Assembly: GCA_028023455.1 (NCBI GenBank)
Contig: JAQFVV010000156.1
Span: 1,073,236 to 1,137,235, forward strand
Reading direction: 5' to 3'
Length of the DNA stretch: 64,000 nt
Source: Epiperipatus broadwayi
Taxonomy: Eukaryota; Onychophora; Udeonychophora; Euonychophora; Peripatidae
Under the pieces are notes generated by a model that searched no databases, was not told the origin of the DNA, and saw nothing but the letters and a program-made list of their open reading frames with translations. Below, piece after piece: positions 47,589-60,079 of the stretch. Within the stretch, counting starts at the first letter, position 1, and every line of letters begins with the position of its first letter. The translations under genes and the position numbers were made by a program.

Positions 47589-47628
47589 GTCCCGTTCATT
47601 TATTTTGCGTACTTTTCTTTCCGTTAAT

Positions 47629-47709
47629 CTAACAAATTGTGAAAAAAATTTTTTAAAAAATTGACCTTATTCGCAAAAAAATTAATAAAAATTTTATTTT
47701 TTAACTTAC
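47629..47709 (-). other. Candidate 81 bp 5' UTR intron
   Basis: Minus strand: donor ct|gtaagt at 47710/47709, a T-rich tract, and acceptor tttgttag at 47630-47629 placed about 40 bases upstream of the piggyBac-like start codon. Intron 81 bp. Both signals are good consensus matches but no transcript evidence is available. Confidence 0.45.
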
Positions 47710-47875
47710 AGAAAAATGGCGACTACCTACGAAAAGAGGAAAAAACAACGAAGAGAATTATGGTATAGGCGCATGCGTAGTCCTTATAGTTTTTCCGTAA
47801 TTTCAAACAGAAAAACGAACTTCAACAAACGAACATTAACGAGCGCAATCGTCGCCGACAAACCGGAAGTAGTTA
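47705..47875. promoter_or_regulatory. Promoter-like CpG-containing island
   Basis: This is a short region richer in G+C and CpG than anything nearby. It holds a YY1-like aaaaatggcgac (47712-47723, plus strand), an NRF1-like palindrome gcgcatgcgt (47769-47778) and an ETS-like accggaagt (47862-47870). These three motif classes commonly co-occur in TATA-less animal promoters. It lies just upstream of the minus-strand piggyBac-like frame and could drive it, or act in both directions. A 56-codon plus-strand frame starts at its ATGGCG but is unrecognised. Confidence 0.55.
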
Positions 47876-47879
47876 ATCT

Positions 47880-49845
47880 CACATAGCATTTTATATTTTA
47901 AATATAATCAGTAAAAATATTTAAATTATATTTACGGTACTTCTTTATCGAATTTTCTTGAAAATCGTTCATATTAAAGCTAAAAAAAAATATATATTAT
48001 TTCTTCTTTAGTCACTTAATGTTCTATTTTAAGGTAAAACAATCACTGCTCTGTTTGATAAATCTTCATAGACGACAATCCCTGGTTTTAAAATATTTAA
48101 TACTATTATTAATTCTTGATATCAATTAATCCTGTAAAGAAAAAACGTCTCCATATTCTCTTCTACTATTGTCTGCTAATATTTTCCCGCGCGACTTTTA
48201 CGATGCATCTTTTAGGTACTTTTATTTAAATATTTAATACAATTTTCTGTTTCCCATGGATCCATTTTCATTAAGTCATTTAATTTTATATTTTCTTTTA
48301 AAATCAAGCATTTCTTCCATTGAATACTTTATAATATTTTTTAATTAGATAAAGTTTTCGGCTCCTTTTCTATAAACATAATAATTCTTTCATATTATTC
48401 TATAACTTTTTCTTTCTTTGAAATTCTGGTACTATATTTTTATAACATCTCTTTTTAAAAGATAAACATTTTTTCTTCATTATTACTTTTATATAATTTT
48501 TCTTTATAATAAAAACGTATATTAAAATTTTCCATAGAGAAGAATAAAATAACTTTAAAGTAGCCTTATATAATTTGTGCGTCATAATTTTTTCCTGACG
48601 GCAAGTAACTTCTCTTTTAAGTTTTCATATAGCGTCCCAATTATATTTTTCTGAGTTATAATAATAAGTTTCTGGTTGAGCATAAATAAAGCTGTATTAA
48701 GACATTTTCCAAATATTTCTCCTTTAGCAATATTTTTAGGTATTTTTCCTTGTACTTCCATGTTACTGTAGGGTTTTTGGTTAAATTCGAATAAAATTCC
48801 CTGGTAAGATAACTTTTAAAATTAGCAATCCATGTAGAGGCAGTCAAAATATATTATATGTTACAAATGAACTTTTAAAATAAATACAAAATTTTAAATT
48901 TATATCACTTTTCCAGCTACGGTGTTATCAGCTAAAAAAAATATGTTACTTTCTCTTTCACTTTCACATTACTTCTCCCTCCCAGTCTAATTCTTATATT
49001 TTTTCTGCTAATTTACCTCGTTGATTGGTTAATGACTTTTTTAGCGTGAACAGATTTACACATTTTAGTTTTATAACATATTAGACTGTTAAAAATGAAG
49101 AATTGATGACGTCATGTCTTGAATATTATTTAGACTAGTATTTTTAAATTCAATTATAGTTTTATCTAAATCATTTAAACTTTAAAATTAATTATTAAAA
49201 CAATATTTAATATTTCAACTTTTACTTTAAGGATCGATGGCAATTATATTTAGTTTCAAATTCACAAACTTTTATTATTCTAACAAGTGTGTGTGTGAAG
49301 GTATATAATATACAGTCACGTGTTTACTAACTTTATCAAATGATTTTTTATTTACGTCTCGGTCTAAATTACCAAAACTGATATATTTTATAAAAATTTG
49401 GAAAATAATTTAAAAATGTAGAACTAAATATAATTCTCACCATCTTAAAGTCTATTTTAAAATATACTCTATTAATTTTGACTATTAAATACAATTATAC
49501 ATTGCATATAGCATTTATTTAATTTATCAGTTTTAAAATATTATACTCAAATTATTAATATACTTTTAACTATTTATAGCTGTGTTATTTTATATGGCCA
49601 GCTTTTACAACCATAAGCAAGGATATCATTAAGCTTTATTTAACTGTTTTCCTTTAAATAATCTATTACATTTTTATATACCAGGTATTTTCAGCTTTAA
49701 ATTGTACTATAATATTTAATTATCCTACTATTATTTATATATCATACAAATATAACTTAAAATTTAAAATTTTTTAGTAATTGACCTTTCTACCTTATTA
49801 TGACCTACAGACAAGGGCACAATATATATTTTTTAAAATCTCAGT
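47880..49845. other. Gene-free stretch
   Basis: No gene. The frames at 48400-48585 and 48656-48847 (minus) show no domain. A short GT run lies at 49287-49298. Confidence 0.4.
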
Positions 49846-49847
49846 TT

Positions 49848-49945
49848 TTTTTTTTTTTTAATATGTCAAAGCGTCGGCCAGGAAGCGAACTCCGGGCCAA
49901 CTGCTTGTACTGCGGCTGTTCTAACCACTCGGCCACCAACGTTGG
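49848..49945 (-). mobile_element. tRNA-derived SINE, copy 3
   Basis: Minus-strand head with ggtggccgagtggttagaac (A box) and ggagttcgcttcc (B box), then a gacatatt tail into poly-A (plus-strand poly-T 49845-49859). Approximate target duplication aaaatctcag (49835-49844) against aaaatccag (49949-49957), differing by one base gap. The plus frame at 49800-50051 reads across it and is not a gene. Confidence 0.85.
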
Positions 49946-49959
49946 ACAAAAATCCAGTG

Positions 49960-52180
49960 AAACTGCTGTGATCAACATGATAATGGTGTTTGAAATCCCT
50001 CAACTCTTTGAACAACCAACTATATTCATTATTTTATTTATTCTGATTTGAAAAATCATCTGTTGTTACAGAATGCGGTATATCAATAAATAAATAAAAA
50101 CATTTGACTATTTCTTAACACAATAACATCACATGATCTCTATCTGCTTCCAAAAGGAGCAATTTTCACTTTAATCATAAAGATATTTACTATTGAATAG
50201 TTAGTAGATAACAAATAATAAAGTGTTATAAAATCCCTATGTCTTGAATATCTTCTTTGATGAAAGCAAAGGTCTGAAAGCAGTCTGTAGATGGAATTAT
50301 TATAGCACAATACCATCTAATTTCCTTCTTTTTTCCAAACTTATAATAGATGAGATTAAAGATAAAACCCTTAGTTTATTTATTTCGTGAGACACAAACT
50401 TGCAACTATATTCAATGTAAATATCTTTTACTATTAAAATATTTCTGTTGTAAAGAAAACCTTTTCCGTGTGCATGTAGTTAACAAATTGGTTTTTTATT
50501 GGTCAAATACAACGGAGAACTGTTCATAAATGCCGAAAAAAAAAGAAATGTAAATAAACATATCATCGCTCTTTACTTGATACAAAATAATTTAAAAAAA
50601 TTTACTTAATTATGCAATCAATATTTTACCTTCCAAATAAATCAATAATCTTAATTTAACACGCTAATTGAAATAAGGCATGCTAATCTTGAAAAAGCAC
50701 GAGAGTAGAAAATCTTAAAAGAAAATATTTAAAAGTACAGTATTTTTCTTTTCTGAACTAGCGTGACGGTAAGTGAATGATTTCAAAGTAGTTTTTCAAA
50801 TCTGTAAAACTTTTCCAATAAATAAACAGCCACAGAAATCTTCATGAACTCATTTATTATTCACGACTATCGATTATTTGTGATTGTTTAAAATAAAATA
50901 AATCCAAAAGAGCAAAAAAAAAAAAAAATACATTTTACAAAAAGAATATCGATAGTTATTTAATATTTACATTAAATGAAACACTGTGAACTAATAATAA
51001 AGTAAAAGTGACTCGTCTGTCCATAAAGCTAAAGATCAGTCATAAGAAAGAAAAACAAAAACATAATGAATATAAAATTCTGTACTTTCAAATATTTTCT
51101 TCTGGTTTCTAATCTTTTGATATTTTGAAAATCGTCATATTTTATTTTCTATTAGAATTGCTGTTAATTAACACGAAAATGAAAGAAATGGCATACCATT
51201 TAGTATATATTAATCACACTTTTTTCATAGAGTAGTGTATAATTAAATGGTTTGATTGCTTGGGAATTTATGAAAAGTTTGAGAGTAGAAGTATACTGCT
51301 GGGCTACCATTCATGGACTTTGCTCCAGAATTTGCCTTGCTATCATTGCTTTAAAACATACAGAGGTAAAAATAATTAGAGTGAGTTAAGAGAAGTCACT
51401 ATTATATGTTAATATTTTAATTTAAAAACTCATTTGCAGCTTTATTTGCATTCTATAAAAAAAATCATATATTGTTGCTATTTCAGAATCAAGGTACCTG
51501 GCATTTACAACACCGGACCTTACAAGTATAATCTTTATTAAATAGTTATCAGATTCACATGCAGATGCATGCTGTTGTCTATTGTTTGTGAGCTAGTGCA
51601 TTCGAACATTCTAAAGCAGATACAGGCTAAATTTTTTCAGGTTCAATTATAATAATCATTAGATGATAATCAATAAGTATGGATCAAATCACTTTCATTC
51701 TCTAAATATATTGCAAGCCATATTGCCTTAAGGGATCTAAATAAGTGTTAATTTCAGTATCTTTAAATAGAGTTTTATATTTGTTTATTGCTTTACAAAC
51801 ATTAAAAATTTTTTAATTAGTATTGAATATTAACTAAATCGATTAATTTTTTTGCTGTGGACTCATCTCAAGCTTATCCTCTAATAATAATGGACATGTC
51901 CAAATTATAGAGCTTTCTATTTGGGTTGAGATTGTGGCACAGCTCATCAATGAAAAATGATAAACATACAAAAAAAACAATGACATAAACAGGCTAATGA
52001 AATAATTGGATCAATAAATAAAATGTTTACAGGAAGACGGAAAAGTTGGCTATAAAATTTATATCTATATGAGAAAGTGACAAGTATGCATGTTCAGAAA
52101 AGTAATCCCCAAGTTACAACTGTTCTGGCAGAGATGTACTCTTCACACAATTTAGGCAGCCTCAAGCTTAGAGCAATAAG
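49960..52180. other. Gene-free stretch
   Basis: No gene or element recognised. Confidence 0.4.
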
Positions 52181-52199
52181 GTGTCAGAGACAAGTAGTT

Positions 52200-52930
52200 T
52201 TAGACTATTCATGAGTGAGCCACTGTGGCTGTTAGTATTAGGTTTAGCCAAATTATCACTAAAGATATCCAGATAAAATCCTTCAAAGCAGATGCAGGGG
52301 AAAGTTCATTGGCACATCTAGAAAGTTTGCAACAAATATTTCAATTTTATAACTGGCAGGAGAATGAAAAGATTGCAGTTATCTGTAACCACCTCCATGA
52401 AGTGACCAACATTGATGGCATATCTTGAGGATAAAGCCCCAAACTTTTGGAGATTATAGACATGCAATTCTGTACAACTTCTGGAGCAAAAATGCTTGGA
52501 TGGGCTAATTCATAAAATATTCCCAGAAAGGTACCCAGGGGTGCTAGGAAAAACTTACACACAATTTTCCTACCAGCAGGTATCAAAATTATGGTTGCTG
52601 ACTATCAGGGGTCAAAATAATTATAACTATTTGCTATAATATGCTCACAACTGTACATCAAATTATGCTGGGGCAAAGCAATCATGAATATCAAAAAAAT
52701 AGCTGAGCTTGTGCTGGCTATTGATTTTGGGAATAGGGTCAAAGAACTGCCAGATAAGGCCAGAAAAAAAATGAGCAACCAAAAGTACAGATAGAATCCA
52801 ATCAATGGGCATATGTCCCAGCATGCAACATGACTGGAAGACAACTTGACTATGATGATACTGAAAATCAAGACTTAAATTGTATTTGGTAGAAATGACA
52901 ATTTTCTATGTCAAGAGAACCAGGCAGGGC
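52200..52930 (+). pseudogene. Decayed retrotransposon gag-like sequence
   Basis: The plus-strand frame at 52225-52428 reads IKSFKADAGESSLAHLESLQ and NWQENEKIAVICNHL, resembling the F.G.......L...F.....W.....AxxLxxxL layout of Ty3/gypsy-type gag. Downstream, interrupted frames give CTTSGAKMLGWAN and, near 52880-52940, LCQENQAGHMEE, a possible broken CX2CX4H knuckle. Many stops. No RT or LTR was recognised nearby. Confidence 0.5.
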
Positions 52931-52959
52931 ACATGGAAGAGACAGATATAGTTATTGAT

Positions 52960-55077
52960 AGATTGATGGCATGACATTATTGAGAATTTTCAGGTATCAC
53001 AGATTATTTTTATGTATACAAATAATTTTTATATGTGTATTATTTTTTACTAATTAAATAAAGTTTTTTTTATTATTTATTTTGGTGGACAGTGCTGATA
53101 TGTTACGATTTATGTGTGTGCTTCATGTATATAATTTGAAAATTTGATACAAAATTTTAAATTAAAAGGTTTACATTTTTACTAAGCAGAAGTTATACGC
53201 ATATTGTAATGTGATAAAAATGATGATGCTGGGAAAATGATCAATATAATCCGAATAACATGTAGCCCAATCATTGGTATCCATTTTGTTATAGAATATT
53301 GGTTATAATATGGGATGATAATATAAAAACTTTAGTATGTCTCGGAATTGAGATGTTATTCATAATAAAATAAATCTAGCCTGAATATGGAATGCCATTT
53401 TATAAAAGCCCCAAAGTTGATTTGGCATTTTGTAACAATTACCACTTGTACATGGTCATCATCGGTTAGCATTGGCTAGCTACTTTGTAACAATAATAAT
53501 GGATCTTCTATCTCACTACCTCTTTACATTTGTTCAGTCAACATTTGCCATAAAATTAAAAAAAATTGACCTATAGCTTTTTTTTTTTGAGACAATCACT
53601 TATTACTGACACTATATGGAAATAAAAGATCATGAAGAAATACCCTTAAGATTTATATTATTTATAACAAGGCCTGTGTAAAATTATCTAGCTCAGTTAT
53701 TAGGCACATTAGGCAATAACAATATTTTCAATACATAATTAGTTAAGATTGTCCACTATATAAAATACTAATAACAATCTTTATGAAAACCTAATTTATT
53801 CAGATAGTACTTAAAACAAAATAAAGCAAACAAGATCATTGCTTCAAATATCACCAAATCTATTCACTATTCCAATTGTAGTGAAATCATATATCATTGT
53901 CCTAAATGATAACCTATGCCTAAGACATGACTTATATAATTGAATTAAATCAAATTTAAATCGACAAATAACTACGTTCTGATACACTTTTAAACCTCCA
54001 GAATATTTATAATGTTTAAATAAAATAAACACTTACTCAGTTTTGTATCTAATTTAATAAAATGCTAAACATAATATTAATATTTTTGCACACTTTACAT
54101 TATATTGATATACATTATTGCTTGAGTTATGTATTAAAATAAAACACTACAAGAATTCATTGTCAATAAATCTATTATATAATCTTGTATTTGGCCATAC
54201 CCAATCACATTATTTATAAAATACACCATAGGTGTCTATTGGATATTTACCAACTTACAATCATTGATATTATTCATCTACTTAAATTTCCAATCAATCT
54301 ATTATAAAAAATAGATTTTATAACAATTAAATTATATATATGCTAATTGGTAGTTATCCAGGCCAAAGATAATATTAAATTATACTAGTCAATAAAATTT
54401 ATGATATCCACTTGAAAGAAGTTTAAAGATAATTAAGACAAATCATTCTGACTAATGCAGAAGAAAATCTCTTAAGATTTCTGTAACCAACAAGATAAGC
54501 AAATTAATAATCAACTCTAAACTAATAAAATTATTTTTGCCAGTAATATTGACTACTGTATGGGAAGAGATACAACTGTTTTAACAATTTGTATAAGCAT
54601 AAGAAATGGTGGTCATGTGGTGTTTTAGTGGGTTTGTTTGTTTTTTTACTTGTAAAAAAAATACTTCATTGCTTACATAGCAGAAACAAGTGAAGTTATC
54701 TATATGCAACTTGAATAAATCTAATCACCCAGCAATAAATTGAATAAAGATAATATATATATATATTGATTATTGTGTAGAATATTTTGATTAATTTGAT
54801 AATGTATATTTTTTCTTACCAATGATTGAAGATCCTTATACTATTGAAGATCAGTTGATTATAAACTAATTTTAGAGATAAAAAAGACATCAATAAAACA
54901 CTTCTATTTTACATCAAATTAGAAGAAATAGAAGTAATACGAAACTATTGCCATTCTTAAATTTGGCTTAGTAGCCCCATCTTAATATCTAACGAAACAT
55001 CACATCTTTGAACTGTTAAAAAATAAGTCTGGCCATCTTGTCAGTATTCTTCGGCATAGTTATTGCAGTATTGCCAG
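52960..55077. other. Gene-free stretch
   Basis: No gene. The segment 54575-54625 (gcataagaaatggtggtcat) repeats sequence next to FB2 at 20035-20075. Otherwise unremarkable. Confidence 0.4.
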
Positions 55078-55096
55078 ATTGTTTTAATCATCATTA

Positions 55097-55432
55097 TCAA
55101 CCATTATCAATCCACTGCAGGATGAAGGTCTCTCCAAGTTTAATCCATCTTCTCCGATCTTTAGCTTCTCTTCTCCACATCACCTCTACACATTTTCTTA
55201 TTTCATCCATCCATCTCACATGTGGTCTCTTTCTGGGTCTTTTACAATCTCTTGGAATCCAGTTTAAAATTTCAATTGTCAATCTATTATCATCTCTTCT
55301 AACAATATGTCCAGCCCAACTCCACTTTAATCTTTTAATTTTTTCAATGAGGTCAGTAACACCTGTTTGTTCTTTTACCCATACATTGCGTTTACGATCT
55401 CTTCTTATTACTCCCAACATACATCTCTCCAT
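55097..55432 (-). pseudogene. RTE ORF C-terminal tail
   Basis: 111 codons in frame with the upstream RT piece after a single TAG. Contains MERCMLGVIRRDRKRN, LKWSWAGHIVRRDDNR, RPRKRPHVRWMDEI and RRRWIKLGE, the conserved tail of RTE ORF2 proteins in many invertebrates. Its function is poorly defined, with nucleic-acid binding a reasonable inference from the basic residues. Confidence 0.92.
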
Positions 55433-55447
55433 ACTTCTTTGAGTGGT

Positions 55448-57466
55448 CTAAAGTCTCTGAATTGCTCTTCTATTAAGTGTCCAAGTCTCAGATCCATAAG
55501 TAAGAACTGGTAAAACACATTTGTTAAAAACCTTCCTTTTCAAACACATAGGCATATTTCCTTTTAGTATCAAGTTATTTCTACCAAAAGCACTCCAAAC
55601 AAGTTTAATTCTATGATTAATTTCCTCCATTATGTTTCCATCTGTATTAATAATCTGACCAAGATATTTGTAACTGTTAAATTCTTTTAATTCATCATAA
55701 TCAATCTTAATTTTCATATTTTGAGCAAATCGATTAAACATTACTTTAGTCTTTTTAACATTTATCTTTAGTCCTACTTTCCTACTTTCATCTGATAATT
55801 CCTGCAACATTTCCTGCAGATCTGAAGCATTATTTGCAAAAACAACTACATCATCTGCGAAATCTAAATGACTTAAATAATCACCATTTACTTTCACTCC
55901 TTTAGTTTCCCATTTTAATCCACAAAATACTTCATGCAGCACTGCTGTAAAAAGTTTTGGAGATATGGAGTCACCTTGTCTTACACCTTTCTCAATGTTG
56001 ACTTTCCCAGTGTCATTATGTAATCTAATTGTTGCTGTTGCATTTTTATAAATATTCTTTAAAATATGACAATATCCTGGATCTATACCTTGATGATCTA
56101 ATGCTTTAATCACTGAAGAAATGTTTATAGAATCAAATGACTTTTCATAATCTACAAATCCTAAGCATAATGGCAACTCATATTCATTTGTCCTTTCTAT
56201 AACTTCTCTCAATACCTGGATATGATCTACTGTACTAAAACCACTTTTAAATCTGGCTTGTTCTCTTGGTTGGTGGAAATCCAATGTTCTCTGTAGACGA
56301 GTAGTAATTATCTTGATAAAAATTTTATATAAAACTGATAAAAGGCTGATAGGTCTGTAATTTCTAATATCTTCTTTATCACCTTTTTTAAATATTAATA
56401 TTATTACTGCATTCTTCCAATCATCCGGTACATCTTTATCATTTAGACATTTGGTATATAACTTTGCTAAAAAAAATTCTATTTCTTCACCTGCTTCTTT
56501 TAATATATCAATTATAATTCCATCATTACCTGGAGCCTTTCCTTTTTTCATACATTTAATTGCATGTCTCACTTCTTCATTTAAAATTCTGGGCAATTTG
56601 GAAGATGTAATAGATATAGGAGGTACTTGTTCTTTATTACTATATAATTCTTGATAAAAATCTTCTACCAATTTCATGATGTCATCTCTCCTTTTAGTAA
56701 TAATTCCATCTTTTTTTCTTATTGCAGATATAAATTTCCTACCAATACCAAAATGTTGTTTTACATTCTTAAGACTTTTATTTTCTTCTACAGCTTTTCT
56801 TGCTAGTTCACAGTTATACTTTCTTATATCATTTTCAACTCTTTTCTGCACCATTTTATAAAATTCGAGATATTCAATTCTTTTTAATGCATCATTTTTG
56901 TATATCTTCATATTCCTTCTTTTCTTCATAAATTCTCTAGTCTCAGTAGAAATTTTATCGGTCAATTGCTGTTTCTTTCTACCAGCTATCTTTGTTGCAG
57001 TTTTCAAAAGTGTATCAGTTATTTTCATATTAATTTCATTCAAATCTGAATCATGTTCAAAATCTACTAATTCTTGAAACCGATTTGTAAGTTCTAATTT
57101 AAATTCATTAAAATGTTTCTGAAGATTAGGAATATCAACTGTAAATATTGCTTTTCTTAATAATTTTTGTCTCTCTAGTTTTACATTAACACGTATCTTA
57201 CACCTTACTAATCGATGATCACTTCCTGTGTTAAATTTATTAAGAACATTACAATCTTGAAATATATATTTCCTGTTAGTCAAAATATAATCCAATTCTG
57301 CTGTACCTTCATTTGGATGCTTCCATGTCCATTTCCTTTTAACATTTTTTTCAAAAAAAGAATTCATAATATAAAGTTTTTCTTTTTCTGCAAACTCCAC
57401 AAGTCTATGTCCTCTCTCATTTCTATTACCATAACCAAAATTACCCACAGCACTTTCATTTTTCAT
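55448..57466 (-). pseudogene. RTE endonuclease C-terminus and reverse transcriptase
   Basis: 672-codon open piece. Residues 57-62 ELDYIL and 82-85 SDHR end the endonuclease, with the catalytic His present. RT follows: KKGKAPGNDGI (307-317), RNYRPISLL (368-376), motif A FVDYEKSFDS (437-446) with its aspartates, motif B GVRQGDSISP (494-503), motif C FADD (536-539), then YLGQIINTDG and VLTYGSETW. All catalytic residues are present. It ends at an in-frame TAG and continues in the same frame at 55432. It starts at an ATG that follows a slipped poly-A tract, so the start is not the natural one. Confidence 0.95.
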
Positions 57467-57572
57467 TTTTTTTTTTTTTTACCAATTCTAGCATTAAAAT
57501 CTCCCATAACAATTTTAAAATGGTGTTTACTCTGATCAAAAGCCTTTTGTACATCTATATAAAAATCTTCTA

Positions 57573-57935
57573 CTAATAATCACTATGAGAACTTGTTGGG
57601 GCATAAAACTGAATTATCTGCATTTGGTATCTGCTATTAAGTTGTATAACTAATCTTACCACTCTGTCCGATATACCATCAATCTCCACAATATTGTTCT
57701 TCCACTTTTTATTTATAATGAATCCTACTCCACTTGTATTTCCAATATTTGTGCCTTTATAATAGAGTATATGTCCACTTTTTAAATCAATTGTCTCTTC
57801 ACCTTTTCTTCTAACTTCACAAAGTCCAATAATGTCCCATTTAATATAAGAGAGTTCTTCTTCTAATTCTTGCAATCTTCCTTCACTTGAAAGTGATCTG
57901 CAGTTGTAAGTACCTAAATAAAAAGTCATCATCAA
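57573..57935 (-). pseudogene. RTE apurinic/apyrimidinic endonuclease, N-terminal part
   Basis: 120-codon open piece. GTYNCRSL (residues 8-15) carries the conserved Asn. IIGLCEVRRKGEE (35-47) carries the catalytic Glu. GVGFIINKKW and a terminal QFYAPTSSHSDY follow. This is the first half of the LINE endonuclease that nicks target DNA to prime reverse transcription. It stops by frameshift. The middle of the domain, including GDFNARIG, is readable in another frame just downstream, and the SDHR end is in the next open piece. Confidence 0.92.
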
Positions 57936-58399
57936 ATGGCAGTCTCAGTCCGCAATCAGGGGGTTCTTAGCACCCTCCTCCTTCGGCCACCAACCGCTGC
58001 CTTGGTTGGTGACTTTATAGCCTCCTGGGAATAAGGGCCATGCTTTATTTTTGTCTGTCATAATTGTATATATGTATTGGGAAAATATTTATCATTTACA
58101 CAAACATTCATTCTGCCTTATCAGATACTGAGAAGAAAGACTATGGTGTTTCTTGATCTTAAACTCAGAAGTAAAAAGCCAATAAACTCACCACGCTGGC
58201 TAATGCGTGTTGGTGAGCAGCCCATCCATGTTCATATACTATATGAATAATCACATAGTAATAACAGCTGCAACGACAAGAACGTATGGAGTGGACATTA
58301 GGAATTTGCCCTGCTCGGTTGCTTTAAGGCCTCCAAGAGGAATCAAAGGGTCTCCTTTCAGCTAATAGCAAAACTCCTTTCTGCAGCCATTGTTTTAAT

Positions 58400-59265
58400 A
58401 ATAGTTATAATATTATTTGTTTTTTGTTTTGTTTTTTAATTTGGGCGAAAAAAAATTACCATGTATATTTGTTTTTTTCTCTGTATGAATATATTACGTC
58501 ATAAGTAAAAAACGAAAGAAAAAAAATTGACAATTATTTATTAGTTTTTAGAGTAATGTACTATATCTTGCTTTTTGTTGTTTTTATTGTCCTCTGGGTG
58601 AGGTTTATTTAACACAACGATATATTTTAGCGAAGGATATTGTTTCACTGACTATTACTGATATTATATGATTAAGCTTTCCTATAAGATAAAAGAAATC
58701 GTAGAATTAAATGTGTCATATAAGTTTTCTATTTAATTAATTTAATTCACAGTATTTTTTTGACAATTAAAAAAAAAAGAAAACAGCCGCAGAACGAAAT
58801 CTGATACTTATGTGTCATTAATTACTAGTTTGTTTATTGTTTTTTTTTTTTTAAAAAAAAATACTGACATCAACGTGTGTGTCTATCTTTATAAACTTTT
58901 GTATCTAAGTCGCGTGATCTTTTGTTTCTTTATAGATTCTTATTACCCTTAGTTTAATATATTTAATTATATCAAAAAAGTTAACACAAATTAGTTATTG
59001 TCCTTTTATTTATCCAGTTGAGTAAATAATCACCAATTGACATGAAATTATTAAAATAACAAAAAAATCTACATTTAAATAAATAAACTCTTGTCAGGGT
59101 GTGTAACATATGAAAGAAAATCATTGGTATCATTATAACGACATATGTATTTATGTTTTTATAGATATAATAAACACCTCCATACTTCCCCATTCTTTTC
59201 AAATTCATATGTTTTATTCACTTTAGTTATTTATATACATTTCAATATATATACTTTAAGTTAAA
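58400..59265. other. Gene-free stretch
   Basis: No gene. Poly-T/poly-A palindromic run at 58839-58861. Confidence 0.4.
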
Positions 59266-59267
59266 TA

Positions 59268-59930
59268 TAATTAGAAGGGATTTGAACTCAGACTTTCAAG
59301 CTCCCTTTAGTCATCCGTTCCATCTTATACAATCGATGCACACGACACATATTTGTGAAAAAGACAAATGATCTCCAGTATACGTATTTCGTATCTCGTG
59401 CTGAACCAGTATTCAACAGTTGGTTTTGATCAACAACATCCACATATATATGTATAATCAGTACTAGGTTTATATTACGACAGCAAAGCTTCAAATTTTA
59501 ATATGCAAGTCCACCCTCCAACTCTTCAGTCATCCATATCATTAAAAATCTGATGGTGGCAGTATTCAAAACCCTTGTTTGCCAATTTTGTTGTGTCATA
59601 CTCATGTTGACCACAAGGGTAAGACTCAACAAAATTGGTAAACATGGGCTTTGAACATGCCATCATCAGATTTTCAATGATATGAATGACTGAAGAGTTG
59701 GAGAGTGGAAAATATTGAAAACTGTCAATTAAAGTTCGAAGATTTGTTGTTTTAATATAAACCGAGCACTGATTATATATATGTGTGTGGGAGATGATGA
59801 TCTAAACCAGCTGATGAGGGCTGGTTCAGCACAAAATCCATATATTGGAAATAATTTATCTTTTTCACATGCACATGGTCATGTGTGTTGGTTGTATAAG
59901 AAGGAATGGGTTCAAATCCCTTTTAATTAT
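59268..59930. mobile_element. Foldback element of the GCTGGTTCA family, copy 3
   Basis: Almost the whole 663 bp is one inverted repeat: arms about 59268-59600 and 59622-59930 around a short centre. Outer arm ends are taattagaagggatttgaac and its complement (the B-box-like gttcaaatccc). Inner landmarks are ctcatcagctgg-like and caaaattgg blocks. This is the most complete copy of the family. The frames at 59288-59494 and 59781-59993 only read through the arms. Confidence 0.87.
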
Positions 59931-60079
59931 ATACATTTCACTTTTACATATCTAATAATTAAAAAAAACGTAAAAATTCAAAATATAACTTAATGGGTTC
60001 AAATCCTTTTTAATTATATACATTTCACTTTTACATATCTAATAATTAAAAAAACATAAAAATTCAAAATATAACTTAA
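59905..60079. repeat. 87 bp tandem duplication
   Basis: Two adjacent copies of an 87 bp unit beginning atgggttcaaatccc (59906 and 59993) differ at only a few bases. The unit starts at the B-box end of the foldback, so the duplication occurred after that element arrived. Confidence 0.93.

Larger units (their letters stand above)
55089..58388 (-). mobile_element. Full-length RTE-clade LINE with 11 bp target duplication
   Basis: A 3300 bp element is flanked by attgttttaat at 55078-55088 and 58389-58399, so both ends are fixed. On the element strand it begins ggctgcagaaagg, has about 450 bp of 5' UTR, one ORF with apurinic endonuclease then reverse transcriptase, and a short 3' end finishing gataatgatg without poly-A. 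All of this fits RTE LINEs (the endonuclease text is close to the BovB-like style). ORF breaks: a frame slip after SHSDY near 57573, a second slip at a poly-A run near 57466-57481, and one TAG at about 55446. Fragments of the same family: 4919-6150, 7348-7715 and 28892-31290. Confidence 0.95.

Noticed and set aside
55038-55442. 134-codon plus-strand frame
   Set aside because: Antisense of the RTE ORF tail.
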